A stretch of 64,000 nucleotides of DNA from Gemmatimonadota bacterium (GTDB taxonomy: Bacteria; Gemmatimonadota; Gemmatimonadetes; Longimicrobiales; Gaopeijiaceae): NCBI GenBank assembly GCA_022571515.1, contig JACZXQ010000005.1, positions 1-64,000 on the forward strand, given 5' to 3'. The notes beneath the pieces are model-generated. The model was not told the origin of the DNA, searched no databases, and saw only the letters and a program-made list of their open reading frames with translations. Both the position numbers and the translations under genes were made by a program. Position 1 is the stretch's first letter. The number at the start of each line of letters is the position of its first letter. Below, in pieces: positions 23,871-33,542 of this stretch.

Positions 23871-25220
23871 ATGCAACGCCCCCGGATCTCGATCCCCGGC
23901 ATGATCGCATTGCTCGCTTCCCTCGCGATCTCAGCCGCCACTCCGCTTGCGGCACAGTGGACGCCGCTCAAGCCCGGCAGCGACAACATCGAGGTGCTCG
24001 GACACATCCCGCTCGGCCACCGTTTGAGCGTGGCCGACATGGACGTCGAGCAGGAGTTGTCCCGCCCCTATGTCTACGTGGCGCGCATGCAGTATGGCCC
24101 CGAGGGCCCCAAAGGCATGGACATCGTGAGCATTGAGGACCCGGCGCGGCCGGAGGTGATCTACCGGTGGAGGATCCAGGACCAGGATCTCCACCTCGGT
24201 AACGGCGGGATGGACGTCAAGCACTTCAAGATCGACGGTCGCTACTACGTGGTGCAGTCGCTCCAGTTCGGGCAGGGCGGGCCGGACTCCGACCTGGGTG
24301 CGGTCGTACTCGACGTGACGGGGCTACCCGACCCCTCCACCGTTCGAGAAGTGGCGAGGATCCACGCGCCGGAGCGCCCGGGCGGATTCCACAACATCTT
24401 CATCTACAAGCACACGAGCGGCCGCATCCTGCTCCTCACGACCACGCGGGGCCCGAGCGCCTACGTCTACGACTTGGGACGCGTGGTGAGCGGCGACGTC
24501 GACAACGCGCTCATAGCCGAAGTCCCGATACCGGAGAGTGGGGATGGCCAGGGGCGCGGCAGGGCCTATCACGACTTTTATGTGGGCTACCACCCGGACA
24601 CCGATCAGGACCGTTTCTACGGGGGCGGCACGGGTGGCTACTACATCTACAACATCACGAATCTGGACGCGCCCGAGCTTGTGATCACGCTGACCGGGAT
24701 CAGCGGCGTGCAGTTCGGACATACATTTACGCCCAGTCCTGATGGCCGCTACGTGGTCGCCGAGACCGAGTACCAGTTCGCGCCGCTCCGGATCTTCGAC
24801 CTTCAGCCCGCGCTCGACGGTGAGGTGACCAACATCCGCCGTCCGATCTCGGGCTGGACGGCCGACTTCCAGAATCTCACGCACAATCACGAGGTGCGCT
24901 GGCCGTACGTGTTCGTGTCTGGCTACCTGGACGGTCTACAGATCTTCAGCCTCATGGATCCGGAGAACCCCGTAACCGTCGGCTACTACGACACGTACCT
25001 GGGCGCGCCCAACAAGGACCGTACGCCTGTCTTCAATGGTGCGTTCGGGATCGACGTTCGCAACGCCGACGGCCTCATCGTCGTGAGTGACATGTCCACC
25101 GGCCTGTGGACGTTCCGCATGGAGGGTTTCCAGGGATGGAACGGTGAGGATTGGGGCATGCCCGACGTGTCCAGCGCCCAGAAGTGGGATGTCCCGCTCC
25201 GGCGCCCGATCAGCCAGTAG
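23871..25220 (+). CDS. Secreted LVIVD-repeat protein
   Basis: A 449-residue protein with a signal peptide ending ATPLAAQW. It has the beta-propeller-like LVIVD/YncE pattern: DIVSIEDPARPEVIYRW, AVVLDVTGLPDPSTVREV, YIYNITNLDAPELVITL, LQIFSLMDPENPVTVGYY and IVVSDMSTGLWTFRMEGF. The start at ATG 23871 is supported by the signal peptide and a GGAGA site; the open frame to its left crosses tRNA-Sec and is not coding. It probably acts in the periplasm or at the cell surface, but ligand and partner are unknown. It lies 30 bp before the multicopper oxidase gene, so the two may share an operon. Confidence 0.8.
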   Translation: MQRPRISIPGMIALLASLAISAATPLAAQWTPLKPGSDNIEVLGHIPLGHRLSVADMDVEQELSRPYVYVARMQYGPEGPKGMDIVSIEDPARPEVIYRWRIQDQDLHLGNGGMDVKHFKIDGRYYVVQSLQFGQGGPDSDLGAVVLDVTGLPDPSTVREVARIHAPERPGGFHNIFIYKHTSGRILLLTTTRGPSAYVYDLGRVVSGDVDNALIAEVPIPESGDGQGRGRAYHDFYVGYHPDTDQDRFYGGGTGGYYIYNITNLDAPELVITLTGISGVQFGHTFTPSPDGRYVVAETEYQFAPLRIFDLQPALDGEVTNIRRPISGWTADFQNLTHNHEVRWPYVFVSGYLDGLQIFSLMDPENPVTVGYYDTYLGAPNKDRTPVFNGAFGIDVRNADGLIVVSDMSTGLWTFRMEGFQGWNGEDWGMPDVSSAQKWDVPLRRPISQ

Positions 25221-25250
25221 CTTCGATGTTCACCTTACTCGCGACGCATC

Positions 25251-26993
25251 ATGGATGCTCTCCTGACTACCCGCCCGCACCGGAGCCGAGGTCCGCTCTC
25301 TTTCCCGGCCCTCTTGTTCCTCGCACTCTTTGCTTTGCCGGCCGCCCCTTTGGCTGCCCAACAAATGAACCATGGTGCCATGGGCGACAGCACGGGTTGG
25401 CGCATGCCTCCCGGCGGGCCGAACATGGCCATGATGATGGCACTCTTCCGGGGCTTCCTGCCCGACGTGGCGCCGTTCCTGCCCGCGCCGATGCGAGCCG
25501 TAGAGAGCTTGCCGGAGGCATTGGGCCCCGAGGTGCTGGAGCTGGCGGATGGTGACACGCTCCGGCTCGAAGCCATGGTACTCAAACGCGAACTCGACGG
25601 GCGCCTGATAAAGGTCTACGGCTTCAACGGGCAGTCACCCGGCCCGACGCTCAGGGTGGCTCAAAATGCGTCGATCACGGTGGAGTTCACGAACCACATC
25701 GACTTCGCGACCACACTCCGCTGGCACGGTGTGCGGGTCGACAACCAGTACGATGGCGTGCCTGGCCAGACCCAATCTCCGGTTCAGGTCGGGGATTCGT
25801 ATACGGCCGAGATCCGCTTTCCCGATGCGGGTGTCTACTGGTACCATCCGCATCAGCGTGCGCACATCGCGCAGGATCTGGGGCTTTACGGCAGCATCCT
25901 CGTGGAATCACCGGACCCGGACTACTACGGACCGGCCAACCACGAAGAGGTTCTGATCCTCGATGACGTGCTTCTCGACGATCGGGGCTCCCTTCCGTGG
26001 GGATTCGAAGCACCCACACACGCCCTGATGGGACGGTTCGGCAATCTGCTGCTGGTAAACGGTGAACCCGGTTTCCGGAGGACCGTGAAGCGGGGTGACG
26101 TCGTGCGCATGTTCATCACCAACGCGTCCAACACGCGTCCCTTCAACCTGAGCCTCGAGTCGGGCCCGATGAAGCTCGTTGCGGGCGATATGAGCAGGTT
26201 CGAACGTGAAGTGTGGGTGAACAATGCCGTCATCGCGCCCGGGCAGCGCTATGTGCTCGAGGCGCGCTTCGGCGAGGAGGGCGAGTTCGCGTTGACCAAT
26301 CGCATCACGACGGTGGATCACATGCTCGGCACCTTCGTGCACGAGGTGGACACGTTGGGCATCTTCACCGTTTCATCCGATCGTACCGACGAGGATCACG
26401 GAGACGCATTCCAGATCCTGAGATCGAATCCTGAGGTCGCCGCCGAGTTCGAGGCTCTTCGGGCGCACCTCGATCGTGCGCCCGACAAGGAGCTTCATCT
26501 CTCGCTCCGGATCAATTCGTTGCCGGTGCCCATCATGCGCATGCTGGAGGCCGACACGCTCTACTATCCGCCGCTGGAGTTCAACGACCCCATGCCCATG
26601 ATGAACTGGCTGACCACGGGACTGGGCGTTACATGGGTGATCCACGAGCCGGACCCCGAAGCCGAGCGTGGAGACCTGGGCCCTGCCTCCGGGTGGAGGT
26701 TCACACAGGGCGATATGGTGAAGATCCGCGTGTTCAACAGCCCGGACTCGCGGCATCCCATGAGCCATCCGATGCACCTGCACGGGCAGCGTTTCGTCGT
26801 ACTGGCGCAGGACGGCGTGCCGATGGACAACCTCGTGTGGCGGGACACGGTGCTCATTCCGCTTGCCTCGACGGTGGATCTCCTGGTCGAGATGGCCAAC
26901 CCGGGGAACTGGATGTTCAATTGCCAGATTCCGGAACACCTGGGGTCCGGCATGTCCATGAGTTTCTCGGTCGAACCTGCGGGCGCCCAATGA
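25251..26993 (+). CDS. Multicopper-oxidase-like protein with incomplete type 2/3 copper site
   Basis: A 580-residue exported protein (signal to about 37, then a Met/His-rich stretch) with three cupredoxin domains. The type 1 site is intact: His506 (HPMHLHG), Cys558, His563 and Met568 (NCQIPEHLGSGM). The trinuclear site is not: motif 1 is RWHG (Arg157 instead of His), motif 2 WYHPH is normal (His199, His201), motif 3 keeps His509 and His511, but motif 4 has Asn557 and Gln559 where HCH is expected. Three of the eight type 2/3 His ligands are thus missing. Classical O2 reduction is doubtful; it may be an electron carrier, metal-binding or structural protein. Its stop overlaps the next start (ATGA). 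Confidence 0.85.
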   Translation: MDALLTTRPHRSRGPLSFPALLFLALFALPAAPLAAQQMNHGAMGDSTGWRMPPGGPNMAMMMALFRGFLPDVAPFLPAPMRAVESLPEALGPEVLELADGDTLRLEAMVLKRELDGRLIKVYGFNGQSPGPTLRVAQNASITVEFTNHIDFATTLRWHGVRVDNQYDGVPGQTQSPVQVGDSYTAEIRFPDAGVYWYHPHQRAHIAQDLGLYGSILVESPDPDYYGPANHEEVLILDDVLLDDRGSLPWGFEAPTHALMGRFGNLLLVNGEPGFRRTVKRGDVVRMFITNASNTRPFNLSLESGPMKLVAGDMSRFEREVWVNNAVIAPGQRYVLEARFGEEGEFALTNRITTVDHMLGTFVHEVDTLGIFTVSSDRTDEDHGDAFQILRSNPEVAAEFEALRAHLDRAPDKELHLSLRINSLPVPIMRMLEADTLYYPPLEFNDPMPMMNWLTTGLGVTWVIHEPDPEAERGDLGPASGWRFTQGDMVKIRVFNSPDSRHPMSHPMHLHGQRFVVLAQDGVPMDNLVWRDTVLIPLASTVDLLVEMANPGNWMFNCQIPEHLGSGMSMSFSVEPAGAQ

Positions 26994-27664
26994 TCCCACG
27001 ACCCGGCGGGCTCCGAATGGGCAACCGTTCGGCAGCGGGCGTGGCGATGGCAGTCACGCTGCTTTCAGCGCTTGCTCCACACGTCCTGCTCGGTCAGGAC
27101 GTAGGGACGGTCGAAGGGCGGGTCACATTTGAGAACGTACCACAGATCGGCGAGTTCCAGGTGAGTGACGCGGTCGTCTACCTCCAGGGTGAGGACCTCA
27201 CGACCGAACTGGCCACCACCCTACCGGCGATGAAGCCGCCCGTGATCGATCAGCGGAACTACACGTTCGTGCCTCGGGTGCTTCCGGTCATGGCGGGTGT
27301 CAAGATCAGTTTTCACAACGCGGACGACGAGGTGCACAACATCCACACGCGGAGCAAAGGGCGGCGCAGGAACCGCGTGTTCAACAAGGCGCAGAAGCCG
27401 AACTCGATCCTTTCGACCGTCTTTCAGCGCCCCGACAGCATCCGAGTAACGTGCGACATCCATTCGCAGATGATCGCGCACCTCCTCGTGCTGCCGAACC
27501 CGTTTTTCACCAAGATCGAGGAAGACGGCACGTACTCGATCGCGGGCGTCCCGCCCGGTCAGTATGAAGTGGTGGTATGGCACGAGTTCTTCGACACGGT
27601 GATCTCGACCATCGAGATAACGGCCGGGGGGGTGACTACCGCCGACGTGACCATGTCACGCTGA
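26990..27664 (+). CDS. Cupredoxin-like secreted protein
   Basis: A 224-residue exported protein (signal to about 35, VLLGQD). A cupredoxin-like fold spans about 85-170: VKISFHNADDEVHNIHT supplies His116, and VTCDIHSQMIAH has Cys155, His158 and Met161, the usual type 1 copper set. A C-terminal carnitine/CarboxypepD-like beta domain follows (DGTYSIAGVPPGQYEVVVWH). The layout recalls proteins annotated as methylamine-utilisation-like. The start ATG 26990 overlaps the oxidase stop, so translation is coupled and the pair is likely to form an electron-transfer partnership. Confidence 0.75.
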   Translation: MIPRPGGLRMGNRSAAGVAMAVTLLSALAPHVLLGQDVGTVEGRVTFENVPQIGEFQVSDAVVYLQGEDLTTELATTLPAMKPPVIDQRNYTFVPRVLPVMAGVKISFHNADDEVHNIHTRSKGRRRNRVFNKAQKPNSILSTVFQRPDSIRVTCDIHSQMIAHLLVLPNPFFTKIEEDGTYSIAGVPPGQYEVVVWHEFFDTVISTIEITAGGVTTADVTMSR

Positions 27665-27761
27665 GCTGGAACCGGCAGGACGGACGGTCCAACGCGTCTC
27701 GCCACCATCCCTGGAAATGAGTATTCTTTTTCAGTTTGCGCTCTTTCCCAAGGTGACCAAG

Positions 27762-29885
27762 ATGACGTTTCGTACTGCGTTGACCGTGACCGCCACGTTG
27801 GCGCTTTCCTCTTTCGGCTGTGCCGATGCCGGATCTGAGGGTGATAATCCGTTTTTCGTGGAGAGCCCTTTGCTTTTCAATATGCCGGACTTCGACCGGA
27901 TCGAGGATCATTATTTTGCGCCGGCCTTCGAGCGTGGAATGGCCGAGCAACGCAGTGAGATCGATGTCATCGCGAATCAAACCGAGGCGCCGACACTGGA
28001 GAACACGCTGGTCGCTCTCGAACGCTCCGGGCGGACGCTCCAGCGCGTCTCGGCCGTGTTTTTCAGCCTGGTGTCCGCCGACACGAACGAGGCCCTCGAG
28101 GCCATACGTAGCGAGATGGCGCCCAAGCTCGCGGCCCACAGCGACCAGACTTTCCTCAACAGCCGCCTTTTCGATCGCATCGAGACCGTGTACGAGCAGA
28201 GCGACGACCTGGATCTCGATCCCGAGTCGCTGCGACTGGTCGAACGCTATCACACGGACTTCGTTCGAGCCGGGGCTCAGTTGTCCGACGGGGACAAGGA
28301 GCGGTTGAAGGCAATGAACGCCGAGTTGGCGGAGCTGGGCACGCTGTTTAGCCAGAACGTGCTCAACGAAGTGAACGAAGTGGCGGTGATCATCGACAGC
28401 CGCGACGAACTTGCGGGCCTTTCAGACAACGCCATCGCCGCCGCGGAAGAGGCCGCCAAAGAACGGGGTCTCGAGGGCAAGTACGTCATTGCTCTCCTGA
28501 ACACCAGTGGCCAACCGGTGCTGGCGTCTCTGGAGAACCGCTCGTTGCGCCAGCGCATCCATGAGATCTCGCTGTCGCGCGGCAGCCGGGGCGGAGACTT
28601 CGACAACCGTGGGGTACTGACCCGCGTCGTTGAGTTGCGTGCCGAGCGCGCCCAGCTTCTGGGCTATCCGAATCACGCTGCCTACGTCTTGGAAAATGAG
28701 ACCGCGCTGTCCACCGACGCGGTCAATCAGCGGCTTGCCGAACTGGCGCCTCCCGCAGTAGCCAACGCGAGGCGAGAGGCGGCAGACATGCAAGCGCTGA
28801 TCGATGCCCAGGGCGGCGATTTTCAATTGGCGGCTTGGGACTGGGCGTACTACACGGAGAAGGTGCGCAAAGCCCGCTACGATTTCGATGAATCAGAACT
28901 GCGGCCGTACTTCGAAATCGACAACGTGTTGCGAAACGGTGTCTTCTTTGCGGCCAACAAGCTCTACGGCCTGACCTTCAAGGAGCGCCTGGACCTACCC
29001 GTGTACCATCCCGACGTGCGTGTCTTCGAGGTCTATGACGAAGACGGCGAGATGCTGGCCATCTTCCTCGGCGACTTCTATGCCCGGTCATCCAAGCGCG
29101 GCGGCGCATGGATGAACGCGTACGTCTCGCAGTCGCACCTCCTCGAAGAGCGGCCTGTGGTGGCCAATCATCTCAACGTGCCGAAGCCGCCAGAAGGCCA
29201 ACCCACGCTCATGACCTTCGATGAGGTGACCACGATGTTCCACGAGTTCGGGCACGCGCTGCACGGCATGTTCTCGGACGTGAACTACCCCTACTTCGCT
29301 GGAACGTCCGTACCGCGTGACTTCGTGGAGTACCCGTCACAGGTGAACGAGATGTGGGCCGTATGGCCGGAGGTGCTCGCAAACTACGCGGTACATCACG
29401 AGACGGGTGAGCCGATGCCCGGAGCGCTACTCGACAAGGTGCTCGCGACGCAGGCCTTCAATCAGGGATTCGCGACCACGGAGTATCTGGCGGCCTCGCT
29501 GCTCGATCAGGCCTGGCACCAGGTGGCACCGGGAGAGTCGCCGGACGCCGATGGGCTGCTCGCCTTCGAGGCCAAGGCGCTGGAAGATGCCGGCGTCGCT
29601 TTGGGCGCCGTGCCGCCGCGCTATCGCAGCACATACTTCTCGCACATCATGGGCGGCTATTCCGCCGGGTACTACTCCTACATCTGGAGTGAGGTGCTGG
29701 ACGCCGACACCGTGGAGTGGTTCAAGGAGAACGGTGGCCTGAAGCGAGAGAACGGAGATCACTTCCGGGCGACGCTACTGTCTCGTGGAGGCAGCGTGGA
29801 CGCCATGACCCTGTTCCGGAGCTTCCGCGGTAGGGATCCGGACATTGCTCCGTTGCTGGAGCGGAGGGGGCTGACGGGGCAGTAG
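27762..29885 (+). CDS. M3-family oligopeptidase, probably secreted (Dcp/PrlC-like)
   Basis: A 707-residue thimet-type zinc metallopeptidase that would cut short peptides. The zinc site is HEFGHALHG (His494, Glu495, His498) with the downstream glutamate in the PSQVNEMW region. Further family segments are NLNVPKPPEGQPTLMTFDEV-like text (NHLNVPKPPEG) and PPRYRSTYFSHIMGGYSAGYY. The start at ATG 27762 (AAGGTGA site) gives a signal-like N-terminus ending SSFGC, a possible but imperfect lipobox; a further ATG at 27717 adds 15 codons. It starts about 100 bp after the cupredoxin gene and is convergent with the next. Confidence 0.9.
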   Translation: MTFRTALTVTATLALSSFGCADAGSEGDNPFFVESPLLFNMPDFDRIEDHYFAPAFERGMAEQRSEIDVIANQTEAPTLENTLVALERSGRTLQRVSAVFFSLVSADTNEALEAIRSEMAPKLAAHSDQTFLNSRLFDRIETVYEQSDDLDLDPESLRLVERYHTDFVRAGAQLSDGDKERLKAMNAELAELGTLFSQNVLNEVNEVAVIIDSRDELAGLSDNAIAAAEEAAKERGLEGKYVIALLNTSGQPVLASLENRSLRQRIHEISLSRGSRGGDFDNRGVLTRVVELRAERAQLLGYPNHAAYVLENETALSTDAVNQRLAELAPPAVANARREAADMQALIDAQGGDFQLAAWDWAYYTEKVRKARYDFDESELRPYFEIDNVLRNGVFFAANKLYGLTFKERLDLPVYHPDVRVFEVYDEDGEMLAIFLGDFYARSSKRGGAWMNAYVSQSHLLEERPVVANHLNVPKPPEGQPTLMTFDEVTTMFHEFGHALHGMFSDVNYPYFAGTSVPRDFVEYPSQVNEMWAVWPEVLANYAVHHETGEPMPGALLDKVLATQAFNQGFATTEYLAASLLDQAWHQVAPGESPDADGLLAFEAKALEDAGVALGAVPPRYRSTYFSHIMGGYSAGYYSYIWSEVLDADTVEWFKENGGLKRENGDHFRATLLSRGGSVDAMTLFRSFRGRDPDIAPLLERRGLTGQ

Positions 29886-29886
29886 T

Positions 29887-30390
29887 CTACCCCGCCGACT
29901 CGCCGTCCTGATCGAGGGCGGTCAACTGCGCGCCGATGTCCGGGTGGGCATGCCATAGGTAATAGCCCATGCCGGCTGCTGCGATGAGGTTGCCGACGGC
30001 CACGTTGATCCAGGCCAGCTCGGCCAACAGGGGCGCGAAGACGAGGCCCACCGTTGCGTAGAACGCAAACTCGAAGATCAGGAAAAACTCGACGACCAGC
30101 CAAAGGATGTTTAGCGACTTCTCGGCTTCGTGCGCGAGGACCGAGGCGACCACTCCAACCGCGAAGAAAGCAAGCAGGTGAAACGCGGTGTAGGCCCCAA
30201 CGGACTGGATGCTGATCACCACCAACTCTGGATCCCTGAGGCCGATCGTCGCCGCCGACCCGAGAATGGCCGGCGTGTACAAGGGGTGGCCCGCAACCGT
30301 GTCGACCAGGAGAAACCAGAACGCCACCGCGCCGGCCCCGATCAGGCCGGTGATGAGTCCTTCCCACAGAATATGTCGAGGTCGGGGCAT
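29887..30390 (-). CDS. Four-helix membrane protein next to the nar operon, unknown function
   Basis: A 167-residue hydrophobic protein with about four transmembrane helices (around residues 9-30, 62-85, 93-115 and 118-145) and a His-containing C-terminal loop YYLWHAHPDIG. I see no motif of a known enzyme or transporter. It is downstream of the two NarK genes on the same strand with a 42-bp gap, so it may belong to the nitrate operon. The single residues PRPRHILWEGLITGLIGAG mark the N-terminus and suggest a real, conserved-type start at ATG 30390. Function not assigned. Confidence 0.6.
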   Translation of the reverse strand: MPRPRHILWEGLITGLIGAGAVAFWFLLVDTVAGHPLYTPAILGSAATIGLRDPELVVISIQSVGAYTAFHLLAFFAVGVVASVLAHEAEKSLNILWLVVEFFLIFEFAFYATVGLVFAPLLAELAWINVAVGNLIAAAGMGYYLWHAHPDIGAQLTALDQDGESAG

Positions 30391-30432
30391 GTCGGGTCTC
30401 CCTAACGAGGATTCAACCCCCTCGACCGGGGG

Positions 30433-32025
30433 TCAGCATGGGATTTCAGCACCTTTCCGGGCGTAGAACCACCAGTTCACGCCGAGGCAGGTCACGTAAT
30501 AGGCGGCGAAGCCGTAGAGGCCGTATTCCGGCGTTCCCGCTTCGATCTGCCCGCCGAAGATCCGTGGGATCAGGAAGGCTCCGTATGCGGCCACCGCGGA
30601 GGTCCAGCCCAGCACAGGGCCGGCCATCGAGGGCTTGAAGATGATCGGCACCATCCGGAACGTTGACCCGTTGCCGATGCCCGTGGTCACGAACAGCAGC
30701 ATGAACAGCCAGAAGAACGGCCACCAGTAAATCTCAGGAGTCGCCGCCGCACCCGCGGCCTTCACGTAGTAGGCCACTCCAAGTGCCGAGCCGATCATCA
30801 CGATCGTGTCCCAGTGGGTGACGCGGGCGCCCCCGAGCTTGTCGGACATCCACCCGCCGACCGGCCTGATCAGCGAACCCACTAGTGGACCGAGCCACGC
30901 GTACTGAAGCGGATTCGGCGCGTTCGGGTTGAGGCTTCCATCCGGCAGCGAGCCGAACACGTCCTGAATGAGCTTGGGGAACGCGGCCGAGTAGCCGATG
31001 AAGGAGCCGAAGGTCATGACGTAGAGCCACGTCATGACCCAGGTGTGCCTCTCCTTGAAGATCGCGAACTGCCCTTTCAAATTGTCTTTTACGACCCTTG
31101 GGCTCAAGTAACGCATGAGCATTAGGGTCATGCCGATCGTGAGCCCGAGGACCAGGAAAATCTTGAGCAGGTCGGGCAGTCCCACATCGACGCCCAGCAG
31201 CAGCCACACACCGAAGGCGGCTCCACCGAAGCCCATCAACTCCAGCCAAAGCACCTTCCCGATCGCGATTGGAGTCGTGCCGACCGAGTGCAGGTTGTTC
31301 ATGAATGCGAACGCAAGGACCGTCAGAACCACCAAGGCCGGTACCCAGATCAGGCCGGCGTTCTGGATCCACACCAAGGCGCCACCAAGACTGTCCGGGA
31401 GTTGGCTCGGATCGCCGCTGAACGCACCCAGCACGGCGAAGCCCATCACCCAGGGCAAAAGCACCTGCATGACGCTCACGCCCACGTTGCCTAGACCGGC
31501 GTTGAGGCCGAGCGACAGCCCCTGCATCCGCTTTGGGAAGAAAAAGCTGATGTTGGACATGGACGAGGCGAACGCACCTCCGCCGATGCCGCTCAGAACC
31601 GCCAGTATGACAAACGTCATATAGGTCGTGTCGGGATTCTGAAGCGCCATGCCCACACCGAGCGTGGGAATGATCATGAGGGCCGTGGTCACCCCGATGA
31701 CGTTTCGGCCACCCCCGATGGCGATCATGAACGAGTTGGGAATCCGCAGTGTTGCTCCCGCCAAGCCGGCTACGGCGGGCAGCGTATAGAGCTCGGTTGT
31801 TGAGAATGGGAAGCCCAGCGACCCCATCTGGACGATGATGATCGACCAGAAGAGCCACACGGCGAATGCCAGGAGGAGGCACGGGATGGAGATAACGAGA
31901 TTCAGGAACGCGGTCTTCCTGCCCGTCTTGGCCCAAAAACTCGCATCCTCGACATTCCAGTCCGACAGTCCTGAGGGAGTCTCCGGGGATTCAGTGTTCT
32001 CTTGATCTACACCAACGGCCTCCAC
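30433..32025 (-). CDS. narK: NarK-type nitrate/nitrite transporter, second of the pair
   Basis: A 530-residue MFS transporter of the nitrate/nitrite porter type. Seen: a cytoplasmic N-terminal extension (WNVEDASFWAKTGRKTAFLNL), LYTLPAVAGLAGATLRIPNS with the substrate-binding Arg, GMALQNPDTTYMTFVILAVL, GLSLGLNAGLGNVGVSVMQ (nitrate signature region) and GSLIRPVGGWMSDKLGG. About 12 helices are expected. The start is taken as GTG 32025 because a GGAGG site sits at the stop of the preceding gene, 8 bp ahead; an open frame to 32079 has no good start signal. It probably imports nitrate or exports nitrite for NarGHI. Confidence 0.9.
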   Translation of the reverse strand: MEAVGVDQENTESPETPSGLSDWNVEDASFWAKTGRKTAFLNLVISIPCLLLAFAVWLFWSIIIVQMGSLGFPFSTTELYTLPAVAGLAGATLRIPNSFMIAIGGGRNVIGVTTALMIIPTLGVGMALQNPDTTYMTFVILAVLSGIGGGAFASSMSNISFFFPKRMQGLSLGLNAGLGNVGVSVMQVLLPWVMGFAVLGAFSGDPSQLPDSLGGALVWIQNAGLIWVPALVVLTVLAFAFMNNLHSVGTTPIAIGKVLWLELMGFGGAAFGVWLLLGVDVGLPDLLKIFLVLGLTIGMTLMLMRYLSPRVVKDNLKGQFAIFKERHTWVMTWLYVMTFGSFIGYSAAFPKLIQDVFGSLPDGSLNPNAPNPLQYAWLGPLVGSLIRPVGGWMSDKLGGARVTHWDTIVMIGSALGVAYYVKAAGAAATPEIYWWPFFWLFMLLFVTTGIGNGSTFRMVPIIFKPSMAGPVLGWTSAVAAYGAFLIPRIFGGQIEAGTPEYGLYGFAAYYVTCLGVNWWFYARKGAEIPC

Positions 32026-32036
32026 GTTTCGGCCTC

Positions 32037-33488
32037 CTAGATCTGGCGTGAGATGCGGCGGACGACGAAGCTCAGCCACACGAGGCAGGCGACCGTGACC
32101 AGGAACAGGAACATCCAGGTCGTGGTCCAGAGGCCTAGCGAATCGAGTAACGATCCGAAGATGATCGGGCAGACGAAGCCCCCGAGGCCGCCCAAGACAC
32201 CGACGATGCCGCCCACGACGCCTACATCATTGGGGAAATAGTCCGGTATGTACTTGTAGACGGCGGCCTTGCCGATACCCATGGCGATGCCGATGATGAA
32301 CACGAGTAGCGTGAAAATCCCCACGTTCGCCTGGAAGTAGATGTGGGTCATGCCGTCGGCGAGCAGTTGCCGCCTCACGACATGGTCGCCCACTTCGACC
32401 TGCGGCTCCTGCCAGCTCTTGATCACAGGCCAGGGCAGGAAACCCTCTCTTGGTTGATCGGGCGGCTCCGTGATGACCGTGTAGGTTCGGTCCTCGACCG
32501 TGATCATGGCTGGTGTGACTTCGGTGACGATCCCGGCGCCACGGGCCATCACTCCGCGCCCCGGCGACTCGATGTCCATTTTGGGGAAGATCAGCAGGAA
32601 ACAGCAGATCCCCACCACGCTCAGGACCGAGTAGAGTACGAGGCGCGCGCCGAAAAGGTCGGAGAACCACCCCCCAAGGGCCCGGATCAGACCCGACGGC
32701 AGCGAGAAGATAGACGTCATCAGTCCGGCGGTGACCAGAGGCATGGCGTACACGTTGACATAGTACGGAACCAGCCACTGAGCGAGCGCCACGAAGCCAC
32801 CGAAGACCAAGAAGTAATAGAGCCCGAAGCGCCACACCCTCATGTGCGCCAACGGGGCCAGCATCTTCTTGATGGTCTTGGTGTCGGCTCCCTCGGCCTT
32901 CTTGTTCTTCGTGCCGAGGAAGAACAGAACCGCCATGACGACGAGCGCGACGGCGTAGTACACCGGCAGCGTCCGCCAGCCCTCGAGGTTCGCCCCGTTG
33001 TCCGTGAGCCTGTTGAGCAACGTCGGCGCACCCATCACGGTTAGAGCGGCGCCCACGTTGCCCGCTCCGAAGATGCCCAGAGCGGTTCCCTGGCGTTCTC
33101 TCGAGTACCAGACCGAGGTGAATGCGATGCCGACAGCGAAGGAGCCACCGGTCAATCCGAATCCCAGGCTCAGCCACATGAACTCCCGGTAGGAGTCGGC
33201 GTGGCCCAGGAAAAACATGGGGACGGCCGCCGCCAGCATGAGCAGTGTGTAGACGGGTCGGCCGCCGAACCTGTCCGTGGCCATTCCGAGAGGAAGTCGG
33301 ACAAGGGAACCAGTGAGCACCGGGATACCGATGAGCCAGCCCATCTGGCTGGCCGACCAATCGAAGACCCGGTTCTCGACCAGGAAGGTCACCAGCACGC
33401 CGTTCAGCATCCAAGCGGCGAAACAGACCGTGAAGGCGACCGTGTTGAGCGCGAGAATGGTATGCGCCCTTCCAGGCTCCTTGCTCAA
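32037..33488 (-). CDS. narK: NarK-type nitrate/nitrite transporter with a soluble insertion
   Basis: A 483-residue MFS porter: LVRLPLGMATDRFGGRPVY, GLTGGSFAVGIAFTSVWYSR, GIFGAGNVGAALTVMGAP and LGGWFSDLFGARLVLYSV are the typical nitrate-porter segments. Between FPKMDIESPG (about 305) and IFTLLVFI (about 391) is an extra soluble stretch of roughly 85 residues, predicted as beta strands, with VEVGDHVVRRQLLADGMTHI reminiscent of a biotinyl/lipoyl-like half-barrel and GIVTEVTPAMITVEDRTYTV before it. It replaces the usual short loop before helix 9 or so. It stands 54 bp after narI and directly before the second transporter. Confidence 0.88.
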   Translation of the reverse strand: MSKEPGRAHTILALNTVAFTVCFAAWMLNGVLVTFLVENRVFDWSASQMGWLIGIPVLTGSLVRLPLGMATDRFGGRPVYTLLMLAAAVPMFFLGHADSYREFMWLSLGFGLTGGSFAVGIAFTSVWYSRERQGTALGIFGAGNVGAALTVMGAPTLLNRLTDNGANLEGWRTLPVYYAVALVVMAVLFFLGTKNKKAEGADTKTIKKMLAPLAHMRVWRFGLYYFLVFGGFVALAQWLVPYYVNVYAMPLVTAGLMTSIFSLPSGLIRALGGWFSDLFGARLVLYSVLSVVGICCFLLIFPKMDIESPGRGVMARGAGIVTEVTPAMITVEDRTYTVITEPPDQPREGFLPWPVIKSWQEPQVEVGDHVVRRQLLADGMTHIYFQANVGIFTLLVFIIGIAMGIGKAAVYKYIPDYFPNDVGVVGGIVGVLGGLGGFVCPIIFGSLLDSLGLWTTTWMFLFLVTVACLVWLSFVVRRISRQI

Positions 33489-33542
33489 TTCGACTCCTTC
33501 TTAAGTGTGGTCCGGGTTCCTTGGGGAGGGGTGTGCTCCGGA

